A DNA stretch of 9,721 bases, taken from NCBI GenBank assembly GCA_964533785.1, contig CAZHNG010000263.1:1-9721 (forward strand). Direction: 5' to 3'. Origin of the DNA: JANQRV01 sp964533785 (GTDB lineage: Bacteria > Bacteroidota > Bacteroidia > Chitinophagales > Saprospiraceae). Shown piece by piece: positions 1 through 8,077 of the stretch (the stretch's first letter is position 1; every line of letters begins with the position of its first letter). The notes below the pieces were generated by a model, which saw only the letters and a list, made by a program, of their open reading frames with translations, searched no databases and was not told the DNA's origin. A program made the position numbers and the translations under genes.

Positions 1-1299
1 GCAAATTTCAGGAAAGATCATGCCAAGGGGTTGAAAGCCGTCTTTCGGCAGTTCACTCAACTGCTCATAGGATGGGACTTATTCGGCAAGGAAACAGTAG
101 CGGTTGACGGTTCAAAATTCAGAGCCCAAAACAGCAAGAAGAATAACTATAACGATAAGAAAATACAACAACACCTGGAATACATCAAAGGACAAATCGA
201 AGCTTATTTAGAGCAAATGGAACGGGTGGACCAATTAGAAGATAAAGAGGAAAAGGAACAGCGAAAAGCTGGTATACAAGAAAAACTGGATCATTTAGAT
301 GAACGCAGGCAAAAATACGAGCACCTGGAAAAGCAACTGGAAGAAAGTCAAGCCAGCCAAGTTTCTACAACCGATGCAGATGCCCGGGCCTTGCCTTTAC
401 GCATGAAGATTGTAGAAGTAGGTTACAATGTACAAAGCGCAGTAGATGACAAGCACAATTTGGTAGTAGAATACGAAGTGACGAATGAGAATGATACCAA
501 CGCTTTATCGTCCATTTGCATTAAGGCTAAGCAAGTTTTAGAAGCCGATCGGATTAATGCGCTGGCCGATAAAGGCTATCATACTGGGGCGGAACTTCAG
601 AAATGTGCTGCTAATCAAATCACTACTTTTGTAGCTCCAAAGACAACTTCTAATACTAAAAAAGCCAAAGCCTTCCGCAAAGACCAATTTAAATACGATT
701 GGAAATCAGATAATTACACTTGCCCTGCAGGTTATCGATTGGAAAGTAATGGAAAGTGGTACAATAAAAACGGAGGAACAAATCGGCAGTCTTACAAGAT
801 CAAGCGCTATACTTTACCGCATTTTGTCTGCAATGATTGTCCATTCAAAATGGAGTGTGTTGGTGAAAAATATTTGCAATACCGCCACGGGAAGGTGATC
901 GAACGTTCTGAATACGAGGATTATGTAGATGACAATCGTGATAGAATAGAAGCCAATAAGGATTTTTATCGACGACGACAAGCCATCGTGGAACACCCTT
1001 TCGGAACAATAAAACGACAATGGGGCTTCAATTACACCCTATTGAAGGGGAAAGAAAAAGTGAGTGGTGAATTTGGATTGATCTTTCTATCCTACAACCT
1101 TAGGAGAGCTATGTCTATTTTGGGCGTACGGGAGTTGGTTAAACGGCTAAAAGAAGCTAATGGCTTGTTTTGGACCAAATTACAACCCATTTTAAGGGAT
1201 TTTGAGCCATTTTTTTTGAAATCAAACCCCACTAAATTTTTATCAAAAAATAATTTAACGGCCTGTAAAAAGGAACTATACCCTTGTCGGGGAATTTGA
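1..1299 (+). CDS. IS1182-family transposase, 5' end outside window
   Basis: DDE transposase that would cut and join the ends of its own insertion sequence. The frame is open from base 1 (432 residues visible). A TTG at 31 lies inside the conserved block ANFRKDHAKGLKAVFRQF and is not a credible start; family members carry roughly 100 more residues upstream. Numbering from the first visible codon, the likely catalytic residues are D36 (in VAVDGSKF), D190 (in LADKGYH) and E331 (in VEHPFGTIKRQWGF). Residues about 40-120 are highly charged and probably a coiled-coil insertion. Cysteines 241, 277, 280 and 286 form a zinc-finger-like cluster typical of the family. The end motif LSYNLRRAMSILG is also typical. 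No internal stop or frameshift is seen, so the visible part looks intact. Family assignment is firm; activity cannot be judged without the left end. Confidence 0.93.
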   Translation, partial: ANFRKDHAKGLKAVFRQFTQLLIGWDLFGKETVAVDGSKFRAQNSKKNNYNDKKIQQHLEYIKGQIEAYLEQMERVDQLEDKEEKEQRKAGIQEKLDHLDERRQKYEHLEKQLEESQASQVSTTDADARALPLRMKIVEVGYNVQSAVDDKHNLVVEYEVTNENDTNALSSICIKAKQVLEADRINALADKGYHTGAELQKCAANQITTFVAPKTTSNTKKAKAFRKDQFKYDWKSDNYTCPAGYRLESNGKWYNKNGGTNRQSYKIKRYTLPHFVCNDCPFKMECVGEKYLQYRHGKVIERSEYEDYVDDNRDRIEANKDFYRRRQAIVEHPFGTIKRQWGFNYTLLKGKEKVSGEFGLIFLSYNLRRAMSILGVRELVKRLKEANGLFWTKLQPILRDFEPFFLKSNPTKFLSKNNLTACKKELYPCRGI

Positions 1300-1336
1300 T
1301 GTAGAACGATGAAGGTTTTTTCACAGACTGCCGTTA
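1256..1336. repeat. Imperfect inverted repeat across the transposase stop codon
   Basis: TAACGGC at 1256-1262 pairs exactly with GCCGTTA at 1330-1336. Moving inward, CTGTAAAAAGG (1263-1273) pairs imperfectly with the CC/GG and poly-T tract at 1314-1329, after a 3-base and single-base offset. The arms enclose the last codons and the stop. It could be a sub-terminal structure of the insertion sequence or a weak transcript-folding hairpin; a function is not shown. Confidence 0.5.
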
Positions 1337-2211
1337 CCTCTTATTAAAAAGAAAAGAATAATGATAACCAATGCAAATTTTGAGAAATACGAACCAATTG
1401 TATTAGAGGCAATGGATGAACTATTTCAGCACTGTATCAAAAAGGAGTTAAGGCCAAATGAATTTCTGGTGTTTCTTGAGAATGGACATTTTGACAACTC
1501 TCTCACTAAAAATGGATATAGTCCTTACTTAATCGGTCAAGGAATGGAAGGTGCAAAGGATGGGGACAGGATGTCATTCGTAGAATTATATCTTAATATT
1601 CCATTCGAAGAGAACTACAATAAAACCGAACATTCGCAGGGAAAATTTGACATTCGAAGACAATCAACTGCCCTTTCAATGATGGTATATACTCATTTTT
1701 GGGAGTCTAAAGTATTCCTTCGAAAACTAAGACAATTAGCATTACTCTCGGAAGGTAAAGAGTATGATTGGTGTTTAATTGTTCGACCAAAGGAGACATA
1801 TAATTACATAAAAGACAACATCCGAGAGGTATTCAATAAACAAGGATTGAAAATATATGATATAATAAAGCAAACGTATCGCAGTCAAATTCGAAATGCC
1901 TTCGCCCATAGCGATTACTACCTTTCTGACAAAAAAGTATACTTAGATAATTACGATGCATCAAATAAATGGTCAATTGAATATGTAGATTATGATGAAT
2001 TTGATAAGATTATAATTCTGACGTTGTTAATTCATCACGCTATGGTTTCCAAAATTGACGAATATCGGGACACTCTTGGTATAAAAAATCCCGATAGAGA
2101 AATATACGTACCCGAAAAAGGCGGCGTAAAACGAACACTTCATTACCGTCAAACAGGAAGTATTTATAGGTGGTTATGGCCCAATCAAATAAATAAGTAA
2201 CAAGAGGTAAC
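1333..2211. repeat. 10-bp inverted repeat bracketing the HEPN-like gene
   Basis: GTTACCTCTT at 1333-1342 is the exact reverse complement of AAGAGGTAAC at 2202-2211. The two copies lie 18 bp before the start codon and 1 bp after the stop codon of the gene between them. The right copy runs into the attC-like element at 2206-2271. The placement suggests the gene and its flanks form one unit, but a 10-bp match could arise by chance. Confidence 0.5.
1361..2200 (+). CDS. Hypothetical protein with HEPN-type RX4H motif
   Basis: A 279-residue soluble protein with no signal peptide or membrane span. Residues 178-183 read RNAFAH within SQIRNAFAHSDYYL. This matches the RX4-6H signature of HEPN domains, a helical fold found in many RNA-cleaving toxins and defence proteins. 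The surrounding sequence (about 145-235) looks helical, with a helix carrying HH at 225-226. The N-terminal 140 residues match no family I recognise. ATG 1361 follows an A-rich stretch, as usual in Bacteroidota; no TAnnTTTG promoter is seen in the 61 bases upstream, so transcription may come from outside. No antitoxin gene is adjacent, since the neighbours are a transposase and a transport operon. One line sampled (1381-1440) is 35% G+C. RNase activity is inference only, and RX4H-containing proteins of unrelated function exist. Confidence 0.75.
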   Translation: MITNANFEKYEPIVLEAMDELFQHCIKKELRPNEFLVFLENGHFDNSLTKNGYSPYLIGQGMEGAKDGDRMSFVELYLNIPFEENYNKTEHSQGKFDIRRQSTALSMMVYTHFWESKVFLRKLRQLALLSEGKEYDWCLIVRPKETYNYIKDNIREVFNKQGLKIYDIIKQTYRSQIRNAFAHSDYYLSDKKVYLDNYDASNKWSIEYVDYDEFDKIIILTLLIHHAMVSKIDEYRDTLGIKNPDREIYVPEKGGVKRTLHYRQTGSIYRWLWPNQINK

Positions 2212-2271
2212 AATGTACATGACGATCATGCTCCTAACGTCGCACGCCGCATGTACAAACCGTTGTAGCCA
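2206..2271 (+). repeat. attC-like inverted-repeat element, left copy
   Basis: Directly after the HEPN-like gene, AAC (2209-2211) faces GTT (2262-2264), and inside them TGTACATG (2214-2221) pairs perfectly with CATGTACA (2250-2257) around 28 bases. Within the loop, GACG (2221-2224) could pair with CGTC (2238-2241) in an alternative fold. This order of outer AAC/GTT, short unpaired gap, inner stem and about 60 bp of length resembles integron attC sites. The right end contains AACCGTTG (2258-2265) and GTTGTAGCCA (2262-2271), both of which recur in the element at 9516-9664. The outer boxes do not fit the RYYYAAC/GTTRRRY consensus well, so calling it a true attC is tentative. Confidence 0.5.
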
Positions 2272-2295
2272 ATACTAAGAAACTTAATTTAACAC

Positions 2296-2328
2296 TCACA
2301 TAAATGCAATAGTGTTGCATTTATGTGA
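2296..2328. promoter_or_regulatory. Perfect dyad, probable operator of the transport operon
   Basis: TCACATAAATGCAA (2296-2309) and TTGCATTTATGTGA (2315-2328) are exact reverse complements separated by TAGTG. The right arm contains the -33 TTG of the promoter, so a dimeric protein bound here would block RNA polymerase. The central core TGCAATA-G-TGTTGCA is a 7-1-7 arrangement like those bound by Fur-family regulators (Fur, Zur), which would suit metal-uptake genes. No regulator gene is in the window. It is not a good terminator, being AT-rich and upstream of the promoter. Confidence 0.7.
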
Positions 2329-2344
2329 ATAATTATTATTTTTG
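2315..2344 (+). promoter_or_regulatory. Bacteroidota-type promoter (TTG-N19-TATTTTTG)
   Basis: TTG at 2315-2317 and TATTTTTG at 2337-2344 fit the primary sigma-factor promoter of Bacteroidota (TTG, about 19-21 bases, TAnnTTTG) with a 19-base spacer. The expected start of transcription is near 2350, leaving a leader of about 15 bases before ATG 2366. It is the only good promoter seen for the five genes downstream. Confidence 0.72.
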
Positions 2345-2365
2345 CGTTACACTAAAAAATAGACT

Positions 2366-3079
2366 ATGCTTCAAGCAGTAAAGCTATCCAAACAATACGG
2401 TACACACGAAGTGCTTACCGATTTGAACCTGTCTGTTTCATCAGGTGAAATATATTGCCTTTTGGGCGCAAATGGGGCTGGCAAAACAACCACTATCAAT
2501 TTATTCATGGACTTTATTAAACCTAGCTCTGGGCAAGTGAAGGTGAACGAGTTCGATGTAACTACTGAAGCTGGCAATGCAAAAGAACACCTGGCCTATA
2601 TCCCGGAAAATCTTAACCTATACGGAAACCTTACCGGATTGGAGAATTTACAGTTTTTCGCAGGATTAAGTGGTGAAAAGCCTGATAAGCCAACTGCTAG
2701 AGGGCTTCTTGAGTCGGTGGGTTTGCAAGTAGATGCCATTAACAAGCGTGTTGCTCAGTACTCAAAAGGAATGCGCCAGAAAGTGGGGATTGCCATTGCC
2801 AAAGCGAAACAAGCCGACAATTTGTTGTTGGACGAACCCACTTCCGGACTAGATCCACAGGCAAGCAATGACTTTGCACAATTGCTCCAAGATATGCGAC
2901 AAAATAATGTTGCTATCCTGATGGCGACTCATGACCTATTCAGAGCAAAAGAGAGTGGTACACACATTGGGATCATGAAAGCAGGAAAGCTGATTCACTC
3001 ATTGAAAAGTGATGAGATCACCCTTACTGAATTGGAGCATTTGTATTTAGAGACTATGAAGACAGAGAACTATGCTTAA
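2366..3079 (+). CDS. ABC transporter ATP-binding protein (ABC-2 type)
   Basis: Cytoplasmic ATPase of 237 residues, a normal length for a single nucleotide-binding domain. Visible motifs in order: Walker A GANGAGKT (34-41), a Q-loop position with E81 rather than Q (AYIPENLNLYGNLTG, often seen in ABC-2 exporters), signature YSKGMRQ (132-138), Walker B LLLDEP with D156 and catalytic E157, D-loop GLD (161-163) and switch histidine H189 in ATHD. All residues needed for ATP hydrolysis are present. It is the first gene after the promoter, and its last 8 bases overlap the start of the first permease, which points to translational coupling. Only one ATPase accompanies two permeases, so a homodimer of this protein probably drives a heterodimeric membrane unit. 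The class is certain; the substrate is unknown. The family resemblance is to Nos/CcmA-like exporters. Confidence 0.95.
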   Translation: MLQAVKLSKQYGTHEVLTDLNLSVSSGEIYCLLGANGAGKTTTINLFMDFIKPSSGQVKVNEFDVTTEAGNAKEHLAYIPENLNLYGNLTGLENLQFFAGLSGEKPDKPTARGLLESVGLQVDAINKRVAQYSKGMRQKVGIAIAKAKQADNLLLDEPTSGLDPQASNDFAQLLQDMRQNNVAILMATHDLFRAKESGTHIGIMKAGKLIHSLKSDEITLTELEHLYLETMKTENYA

Positions 3080-4496
3080 GTTAGTCATTAAAAAAGAGTT
3101 CATCACCGCTTTGCGAGATGTTCGGTTGCAAATCTCGGGGGCTACACTGATTATTTTGATGCTTACGGCCGTACTAGTAGGGCGACAAGGTCAAAATCAG
3201 ATACAAGAAGAGCGTACCAAAGCCCAATCGGCTATGTACGAAAAGTGGCTGAATCAAGACAATAAACATCCGCACAGTGCGGCACATTATGGACAGTTCG
3301 CTTTCAAACCAAAGCCGGTGTTGAGCTTTCTTGATGTGGGCTTGGATAACTACACCGGAACTTCGGTTTTTCTGGAAGCTCATAAACAAAATGAGGTGCT
3401 GTTCAGTGCTGCACAGGATAGTAACGGCATGACCCGCTTCGGTGAGATGACTGTTGCACTGATTTTACAAGTGTTGCTGCCATTGCTCATCATTTTTCTA
3501 ACCTTCAACATATTTAGTAGGGAACGAGAAGAAGGAACCCTCAAACTGATCCACGGGCAGGGCTTGTCTATGCGGCAGTTATTCATGGGAAAGGTGTGGG
3601 GCACGTACCTGATGGTGCTACTGATCTTTTTGCCGGTAATCCTGCTTGCTTATCTGCTGCTGGATCAGCAATTGGCCAGTCTTGATTCCGGGGTGACTGC
3701 AAAGTTTCTGTTGCTAACAGGCGGATATGCCATCTACTTTTTGGTATTTGTGCTGCTCTGTGTCTTGATCTCAGCTTTTGCTAAAAACTCAGGATTCTCC
3801 TTGTTGACATTGCTTGGTTTATGGATTGTTTCATGCATTATTCTTCCCAAGGCCACTACCAACCTTGCAGATAAACTATATCCCACGCCTTCACAGTTTG
3901 AGTTTAAAAAGACTATCCAGGATAAGGTGAAAAACGGAATTGACGGGCATAATCCATCGGATGTTCACTTGGCATCACTACAGCAAGAAGTATTGGATCA
4001 GTATGGTGTGGAAACCATCGAAGAACTACCTGTGAACTGGAGCGGCATAGCCATGCAGGCAGGCGAAGAATTTACCGATCAGGTCTACGATATGGAATTT
4101 TCGAAAGTAGAGGACATCTTTAAAAAGCAAAACATGCTATCTGAGTGGGTGGGATTTATCAACCCATATTTAGCTATCAGGCATCTCTCTATGGCACTGG
4201 CTGGTACGGATTTTCATCATCATGTAGCCTTTGCCAAGGTAGCGGAAAACCATCGCAGATATTTAGTGAAAACGCTAAACAAAGACATGGAGGTGAACCA
4301 TAAACCGGGCGTGGCTTACGGTGACTACAATGTGGGTGAGGAAATGTGGGCGAGCATCGAGCCTTTTAAGTATAACCTTCCAAGTACGGCTACCATTCTG
4401 TCCGGTCAATGGCGAAGCATTGCTGCGCTGGCGTTCTGGTTGATTCTATTATTTGGGTTTGCTCACTTTTCATATTCAAAAATTTCAATTTTATAA
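3072..4496 (+). CDS. ABC-2 type permease, DUF3526 family (first of two)
   Basis: Inner-membrane protein of 474 residues with about six membrane spans, at roughly 21-37, 125-147, 176-197, 211-235, 239-258 and 449-466. The long stretch 38-124 and the very long 259-448 are probably periplasmic. HPHSAAHYG (66-74) followed by FLEAHKQNE (100-108) is the hallmark I associate with DUF3526 proteins. SREREEGTLKLI (149-160), after the second span, is the usual ABC-2 cytoplasmic coupling segment. The second loop has a histidine cluster, FHHH at 381-384 and H394, that could touch a metal or ligand; this may simply be a family feature. It overlaps the ATPase gene by 8 bp and is followed 3 bp later by the receptor gene. 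It likely pairs with the related permease at the end of the operon. Direction of transport is not shown by sequence. Confidence 0.88.
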   Translation: MLKLVIKKEFITALRDVRLQISGATLIILMLTAVLVGRQGQNQIQEERTKAQSAMYEKWLNQDNKHPHSAAHYGQFAFKPKPVLSFLDVGLDNYTGTSVFLEAHKQNEVLFSAAQDSNGMTRFGEMTVALILQVLLPLLIIFLTFNIFSREREEGTLKLIHGQGLSMRQLFMGKVWGTYLMVLLIFLPVILLAYLLLDQQLASLDSGVTAKFLLLTGGYAIYFLVFVLLCVLISAFAKNSGFSLLTLLGLWIVSCIILPKATTNLADKLYPTPSQFEFKKTIQDKVKNGIDGHNPSDVHLASLQQEVLDQYGVETIEELPVNWSGIAMQAGEEFTDQVYDMEFSKVEDIFKKQNMLSEWVGFINPYLAIRHLSMALAGTDFHHHVAFAKVAENHRRYLVKTLNKDMEVNHKPGVAYGDYNVGEEMWASIEPFKYNLPSTATILSGQWRSIAALAFWLILLFGFAHFSYSKISIL

Positions 4497-4499
4497 AAA

Positions 4500-6827
4500 A
4501 TGACAAAATACATAAGTAACCTAACCTTCATCCTATTTTTCTCATTTTCATGCACTCAACTGATTGCTCAAACGCAGAAGGGAAAAGTAACAGATTCCAA
4601 AACCGGGGCAGCCGTTATCGGAGCTACGGTAAAAGTGATTGACGGAAATGAGGGAACCTTCACGAACGAAAATGGAGAATTTGAAATTACTACGAATGCT
4701 CCTTTTCAGGTTAGTAATATCGGGTACGAAAGTCAGACGGTAAAGCCATCCGAAAGGTATCATAGAATACAACTCGTTCAAAATACCCTTCAACTTGCGG
4801 AAGTCGTTGTTTCGGCATATCAGAAGAATACGGAGCTTTTGAATGTAGCCGCCCCCGTTTCGGTCATCTCGAAAGCTGACTTACAGCGTGCCGACAATAC
4901 AACCATTATTCCTATTTTCAATGCAGTTCCAGGAGTCAAGCTTGATTACTATACGGTTGGCGACTATCGCCTCAACATCAGGGGCGGGGCTCTTGCACAA
5001 CCATCCGTTCATAGTAGCGGCTACCGGATGTACTGGAACGGCATCCCCATTACTTCTGCTAGTGGTGGGAACCCCCTGGGTGGTCTCGATATCAACTTCA
5101 TTGATGATATAGAAATCATCAAAGGCCCTGGCAGTTCGCTGTATGGAGCTGGATTTGGAGGAACGGTGCTGGTGAATACCGAACGGGCGACCAGACTGGG
5201 AACTTCGCTGAATACTGATTTCATGGTAGGTAGTTATGGTACATTACGAAGTACGTCAGGAATTAAGCACAATGACAAGTGGGGAAATATTGCCCTTCAA
5301 TATACCAGGGCGCAGACCGATGGGTATCGGGATATGACGGACTCAGAAGGAGATGTGGTTAACCTCTTCGGCCAGCTGTACACCGGAACGAAAGGAAATC
5401 TAAATTTCTTCTACAATTATGAAAATAGAACGGTAAACATAGCCGGGGATTTAGATGAAAACACTTTTTTGAATGAACCCACGACAGCTAACACTGTCCA
5501 ACCTACGGGTTTTGGTCCAAATAAACACACCGTTGGCATTGGTTATAATCACGATTTTAATAAAAATTGGAGTGCTACAGTGGGTGGATATTACTTCAAT
5601 AATGAGGGAGAGTTTATCTTGAGTTTTCCTTTTTTCGCCATATTTGACAAAGAGCCCTCAAATGGCTTAAATACAAGGGCCACAGCAACCTACAAAAACA
5701 AGATTGGCAATATAAATTTAAAGATAGACGGTGGTTTTGAATATGGTTTCGCCAATAACGAAGCAACAAGTTACGATGGTGATTTTAGAATAGGTCCAGC
5801 AACTGTGCTAACAATGAACGAAGCACAAACCGATCAGTTTTTAGCATTTACACAGGCGGAGTTAGAGTTTCCTAATCAACTTTTTTTTACCGCAGGCCTT
5901 AGCTACAATCAATTCATATATGATGTGAAAAGTGGGACGAATGAGCCCAATCCTTTGGTTTTTGACCAAAATGTGAATCAGGCAGTGCCGCGGTTTTCCG
6001 TACTCAAAAGGTTTGGCACTTATTCCATCTATGCCTCTGCCGGACAAGGGTTTAATCCTCCGGCAGCAGGAATTTTTAACGACTTTCTAAACCCGGATGG
6101 AACGGTAAATAGTGACCTGCGATCTTCTACAGGTTGGAACTTCGAAATCGGGAGCAGAGGAAATAGTAAGAATGGTCGCTTTTTTTATGATGTAGCACTT
6201 TACAACCTAAATGTACAGAATGCCATCATCAGCAGACTATTCGAAATCTCACCTGGTGTAAACGCAGAGCGTAAAACCAATGCGGGTGAAGTAAGGCAAA
6301 CAGGTATTGAGGCATTGGCAGGTATTAATTTCACAACTAACCCAGATGACTTTTGGTACAGATCACAAATGAGAATTGGCTATACATTCAACGACTTTGA
6401 ATACGTGGATTATCAAACCTTCCAAGCGGTTGATTTTGACCAAGATTTCAATCCAATCAATGAACCGGTGGATTACAGCGGACAGGAAGTGCCCGGTACC
6501 ATCCCTCATTCGTTCCTTGTCATGTTGGATGTCAGGACAAAAGTGGGTGCATATTTGAATTTTACGCTCAATACCTATGATGAAACTTTTGTGACCGATG
6601 CAAATGATATTACGCTAGCGGGATATCAGGTGATGAACCTGCGTCTTGGGTATGAAGCCAGTCTTTTAAAAGACCGTCTATCACTCCATCCTTATGTGGG
6701 AGCAAACAATCTTGGAAATGAATTATACAGTGGGCTTACGGCTTACAACAGTACTTTTGGCGGATTCTATAATCCTGCTTTCAGAAGACAATGGTTTGGG
6801 GGATTGCAAGCTAAGTTCAACTTCTAA
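4500..6827 (+). CDS. TonB-dependent outer-membrane receptor
   Basis: Outer-membrane active-transport protein of 775 residues. Residues 1-24 form a signal peptide probably cut after LIAQ. A carboxypeptidase-regulatory-like beta domain follows (about 28-92, GKVTDSKTGAAVIGATVKV onward). AEVVVSA (100-106) sits where the TonB-contact segment is expected. The plug spans about 107-228, with NIRGG (159-163) and IEIIKGPGSSLYGAGFGG (204-221). The remainder is a beta-barrel rich in alternating aromatics, ending in the C-terminal phenylalanine (AKFNF) needed for barrel insertion. There is no SusD partner, so this is not a polysaccharide SusCD pair; the layout is closer to ferric-chelate or metal receptors. 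It begins 3 bp after the first permease and ends 2 bp before the PepSY gene, so it is made from the same transcript. The ligand cannot be told. C18 is too far from a proper lipobox to suggest a lipoprotein. Confidence 0.95.
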   Translation: MTKYISNLTFILFFSFSCTQLIAQTQKGKVTDSKTGAAVIGATVKVIDGNEGTFTNENGEFEITTNAPFQVSNIGYESQTVKPSERYHRIQLVQNTLQLAEVVVSAYQKNTELLNVAAPVSVISKADLQRADNTTIIPIFNAVPGVKLDYYTVGDYRLNIRGGALAQPSVHSSGYRMYWNGIPITSASGGNPLGGLDINFIDDIEIIKGPGSSLYGAGFGGTVLVNTERATRLGTSLNTDFMVGSYGTLRSTSGIKHNDKWGNIALQYTRAQTDGYRDMTDSEGDVVNLFGQLYTGTKGNLNFFYNYENRTVNIAGDLDENTFLNEPTTANTVQPTGFGPNKHTVGIGYNHDFNKNWSATVGGYYFNNEGEFILSFPFFAIFDKEPSNGLNTRATATYKNKIGNINLKIDGGFEYGFANNEATSYDGDFRIGPATVLTMNEAQTDQFLAFTQAELEFPNQLFFTAGLSYNQFIYDVKSGTNEPNPLVFDQNVNQAVPRFSVLKRFGTYSIYASAGQGFNPPAAGIFNDFLNPDGTVNSDLRSSTGWNFEIGSRGNSKNGRFFYDVALYNLNVQNAIISRLFEISPGVNAERKTNAGEVRQTGIEALAGINFTTNPDDFWYRSQMRIGYTFNDFEYVDYQTFQAVDFDQDFNPINEPVDYSGQEVPGTIPHSFLVMLDVRTKVGAYLNFTLNTYDETFVTDANDITLAGYQVMNLRLGYEASLLKDRLSLHPYVGANNLGNELYSGLTAYNSTFGGFYNPAFRRQWFGGLQAKFNF

Positions 6828-6829
6828 GT

Positions 6830-8077
6830 ATGGGGCAAAGGGGAAAATATTTTTTGCTTTGGCGTTGGCATATGATTGCAGGAATGGTTTTGTCCCCTGT
6901 CCTTTTGATTAGTGCTTTTACTGGAGGGATTTACGTTTTTGCTCCCCAAATTGAATCTTGGCTACATCCTGATCTTATAATTGTAAAACCCGAAGAGAAA
7001 AAGCTTTCCATTCCTGAGCAATTACAATCAATTTATGATGAAGACGATTTGATTTCCTTTATCCCAGGGAAAAGTCGGGATCGTAGCTCTCAGGTCATTA
7101 TGGCTAATTTAAATGGAGTTGAGACGACTTATTTTGTTAACCCTTACAGTGGAAAGCTTTTAGGAAGTATAAGTGGCGAACGATTAATGCAGAAAGTGCG
7201 TAGGTTTCATAAAGATCTTTTTAGTGGAAATGTAGGTCGCACGATTGTTGAATTTGGAGCCAGTTGGGTAATAGTACTTTTTATCTTAGGAACAATGCTT
7301 TGGTGGCCAAAGGACAACATGACGTTTAGAAATGCACTTAAGTTTCAATGGAATAAAGGGAGGCGTACATTTCGCGGAATCCATACGGTTGGTGGTATCT
7401 TTTTCGGTTTTCTTGTTCTCACGTTGGTTATTACAAGTATCCCATGGACCAAGCATGCAGGCGAAAACGTGGTATCAAGGATTGAGGCTTCACTGGGTGG
7501 TGGTTTTCCCATAGAGGCTTTTGTTCCTCCGAACAGCCAGGTTGTTGATTCAACACACTCAACCATCAATCTTTTACAGGTTCAAGCTATTGCCAACCAA
7601 CTATCGCTCAATGGGCCTTTTTTGATCAACTTTCCTAATTCCCCAGAGGATGTGTACAGCTTAATCTCTATAGATGATAGACCAGAATCTACGTTCTATG
7701 TTCACATTGACCAATATACTGGAGCGGTGTTGCACAGTACCTATTGGGATCAATTAAAACCATTGACAAAAGCCATTACCATTGGTGTTAGGCTGCATGA
7801 GGGACGTTTGTTTGGACTGACCAATCAATTACTTATGGCGCTCGGTTGTTTAGTGCTCATAGGTTTGATTGCTACTGGGTGGATAATGTGGTGGAAGAGA
7901 AAGCCTGAAGGTAGAATGGGTCTTCCTTCTGTTAAAAAGTTAGAACTACCTATCACACTGTGGATTGTGCTTCTCCTTCTGGGAGTGCTTTTGCCAGTGT
8001 TTGGTATTTCATTTTTACTCCTCATTGCCATTGAATGGCTCAATTTAAAACGTTCAAAAAGTCAGATATTAACATGA
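6830..8077 (+). CDS. PepSY-TM membrane protein, putative metal-chelate reductase
   Basis: Inner-membrane protein of 415 residues with the PepSY_TM layout. Span 1 (15-37) has the WRWHMIAGM entry and TGGIYVF exit. A periplasmic PepSY-like segment (about 60-125) includes YFVNPYSGKLLG. Then come FHKDLFSGNVG (126-136), span 2 (139-158) ending in MLWWP, FRGIHTVGG (181-189) with span 3 (184-205), a second PepSY-like loop (about 245-305, FYVHIDQYTGAVL), RLHEGRLFGLTNQ (321-333) and span 4 (331-355) ending in IMWWKRKP. An extra hydrophobic tail (374-404) probably adds one or two spans. H14, H127, H185 and H323 lie at span edges, where family reductases are thought to bind haem or flavin partners. Relatives such as PiuB accompany siderophore receptors. 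Sampled lines are 35-38% G+C, against 43-53% in sampled lines of the following permease. The reductase role is inferred. Confidence 0.88.
   Translation: MGQRGKYFLLWRWHMIAGMVLSPVLLISAFTGGIYVFAPQIESWLHPDLIIVKPEEKKLSIPEQLQSIYDEDDLISFIPGKSRDRSSQVIMANLNGVETTYFVNPYSGKLLGSISGERLMQKVRRFHKDLFSGNVGRTIVEFGASWVIVLFILGTMLWWPKDNMTFRNALKFQWNKGRRTFRGIHTVGGIFFGFLVLTLVITSIPWTKHAGENVVSRIEASLGGGFPIEAFVPPNSQVVDSTHSTINLLQVQAIANQLSLNGPFLINFPNSPEDVYSLISIDDRPESTFYVHIDQYTGAVLHSTYWDQLKPLTKAITIGVRLHEGRLFGLTNQLLMALGCLVLIGLIATGWIMWWKRKPEGRMGLPSVKKLELPITLWIVLLLLGVLLPVFGISFLLLIAIEWLNLKRSKSQILT

Larger units (their letters stand above)
1..1336 (+). mobile_element. IS1182-family insertion sequence, right part
   Basis: The transposase marks an insertion sequence whose left end is outside the window. 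The right boundary is not proven. The best guess is around 1330-1336 (GCCGTTA), since this heptamer is repeated inverted at 1256-1262 and the next gene begins its own flanking repeat there. Without the left inverted repeat or a target duplication, the end is an estimate. Confidence 0.45.

Noticed and set aside
31..33. TTG as the start of the transposase
   Set aside because: The frame is open to base 1 and the upstream codons encode a conserved IS1182 block, so the gene starts before the window.
2296..2328. Dyad as a transcription terminator
   Set aside because: The stem is AT-rich, has no following T-run in position to terminate, and it overlaps a good promoter.
4440..4499. Internal promoter before the TonB receptor
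   Set aside because: TATTATTTG near 4448 has one base too many for TAnnTTTG, and the 3-bp gene spacing suggests read-through.
4516..4556. Lipoprotein signal at the start of the TonB receptor (cysteine 18)
   Set aside because: The residues before the cysteine do not make a lipobox, and an ordinary signal-peptidase site follows at LIAQ.
8035..8073. Alternative upstream start for the second permease
   Set aside because: It would overlap the PepSY gene by 43 bp and add a non-hydrophobic extension; ATG 8074 makes a usual ATGA junction and aligns with the N-terminus of the first permease.
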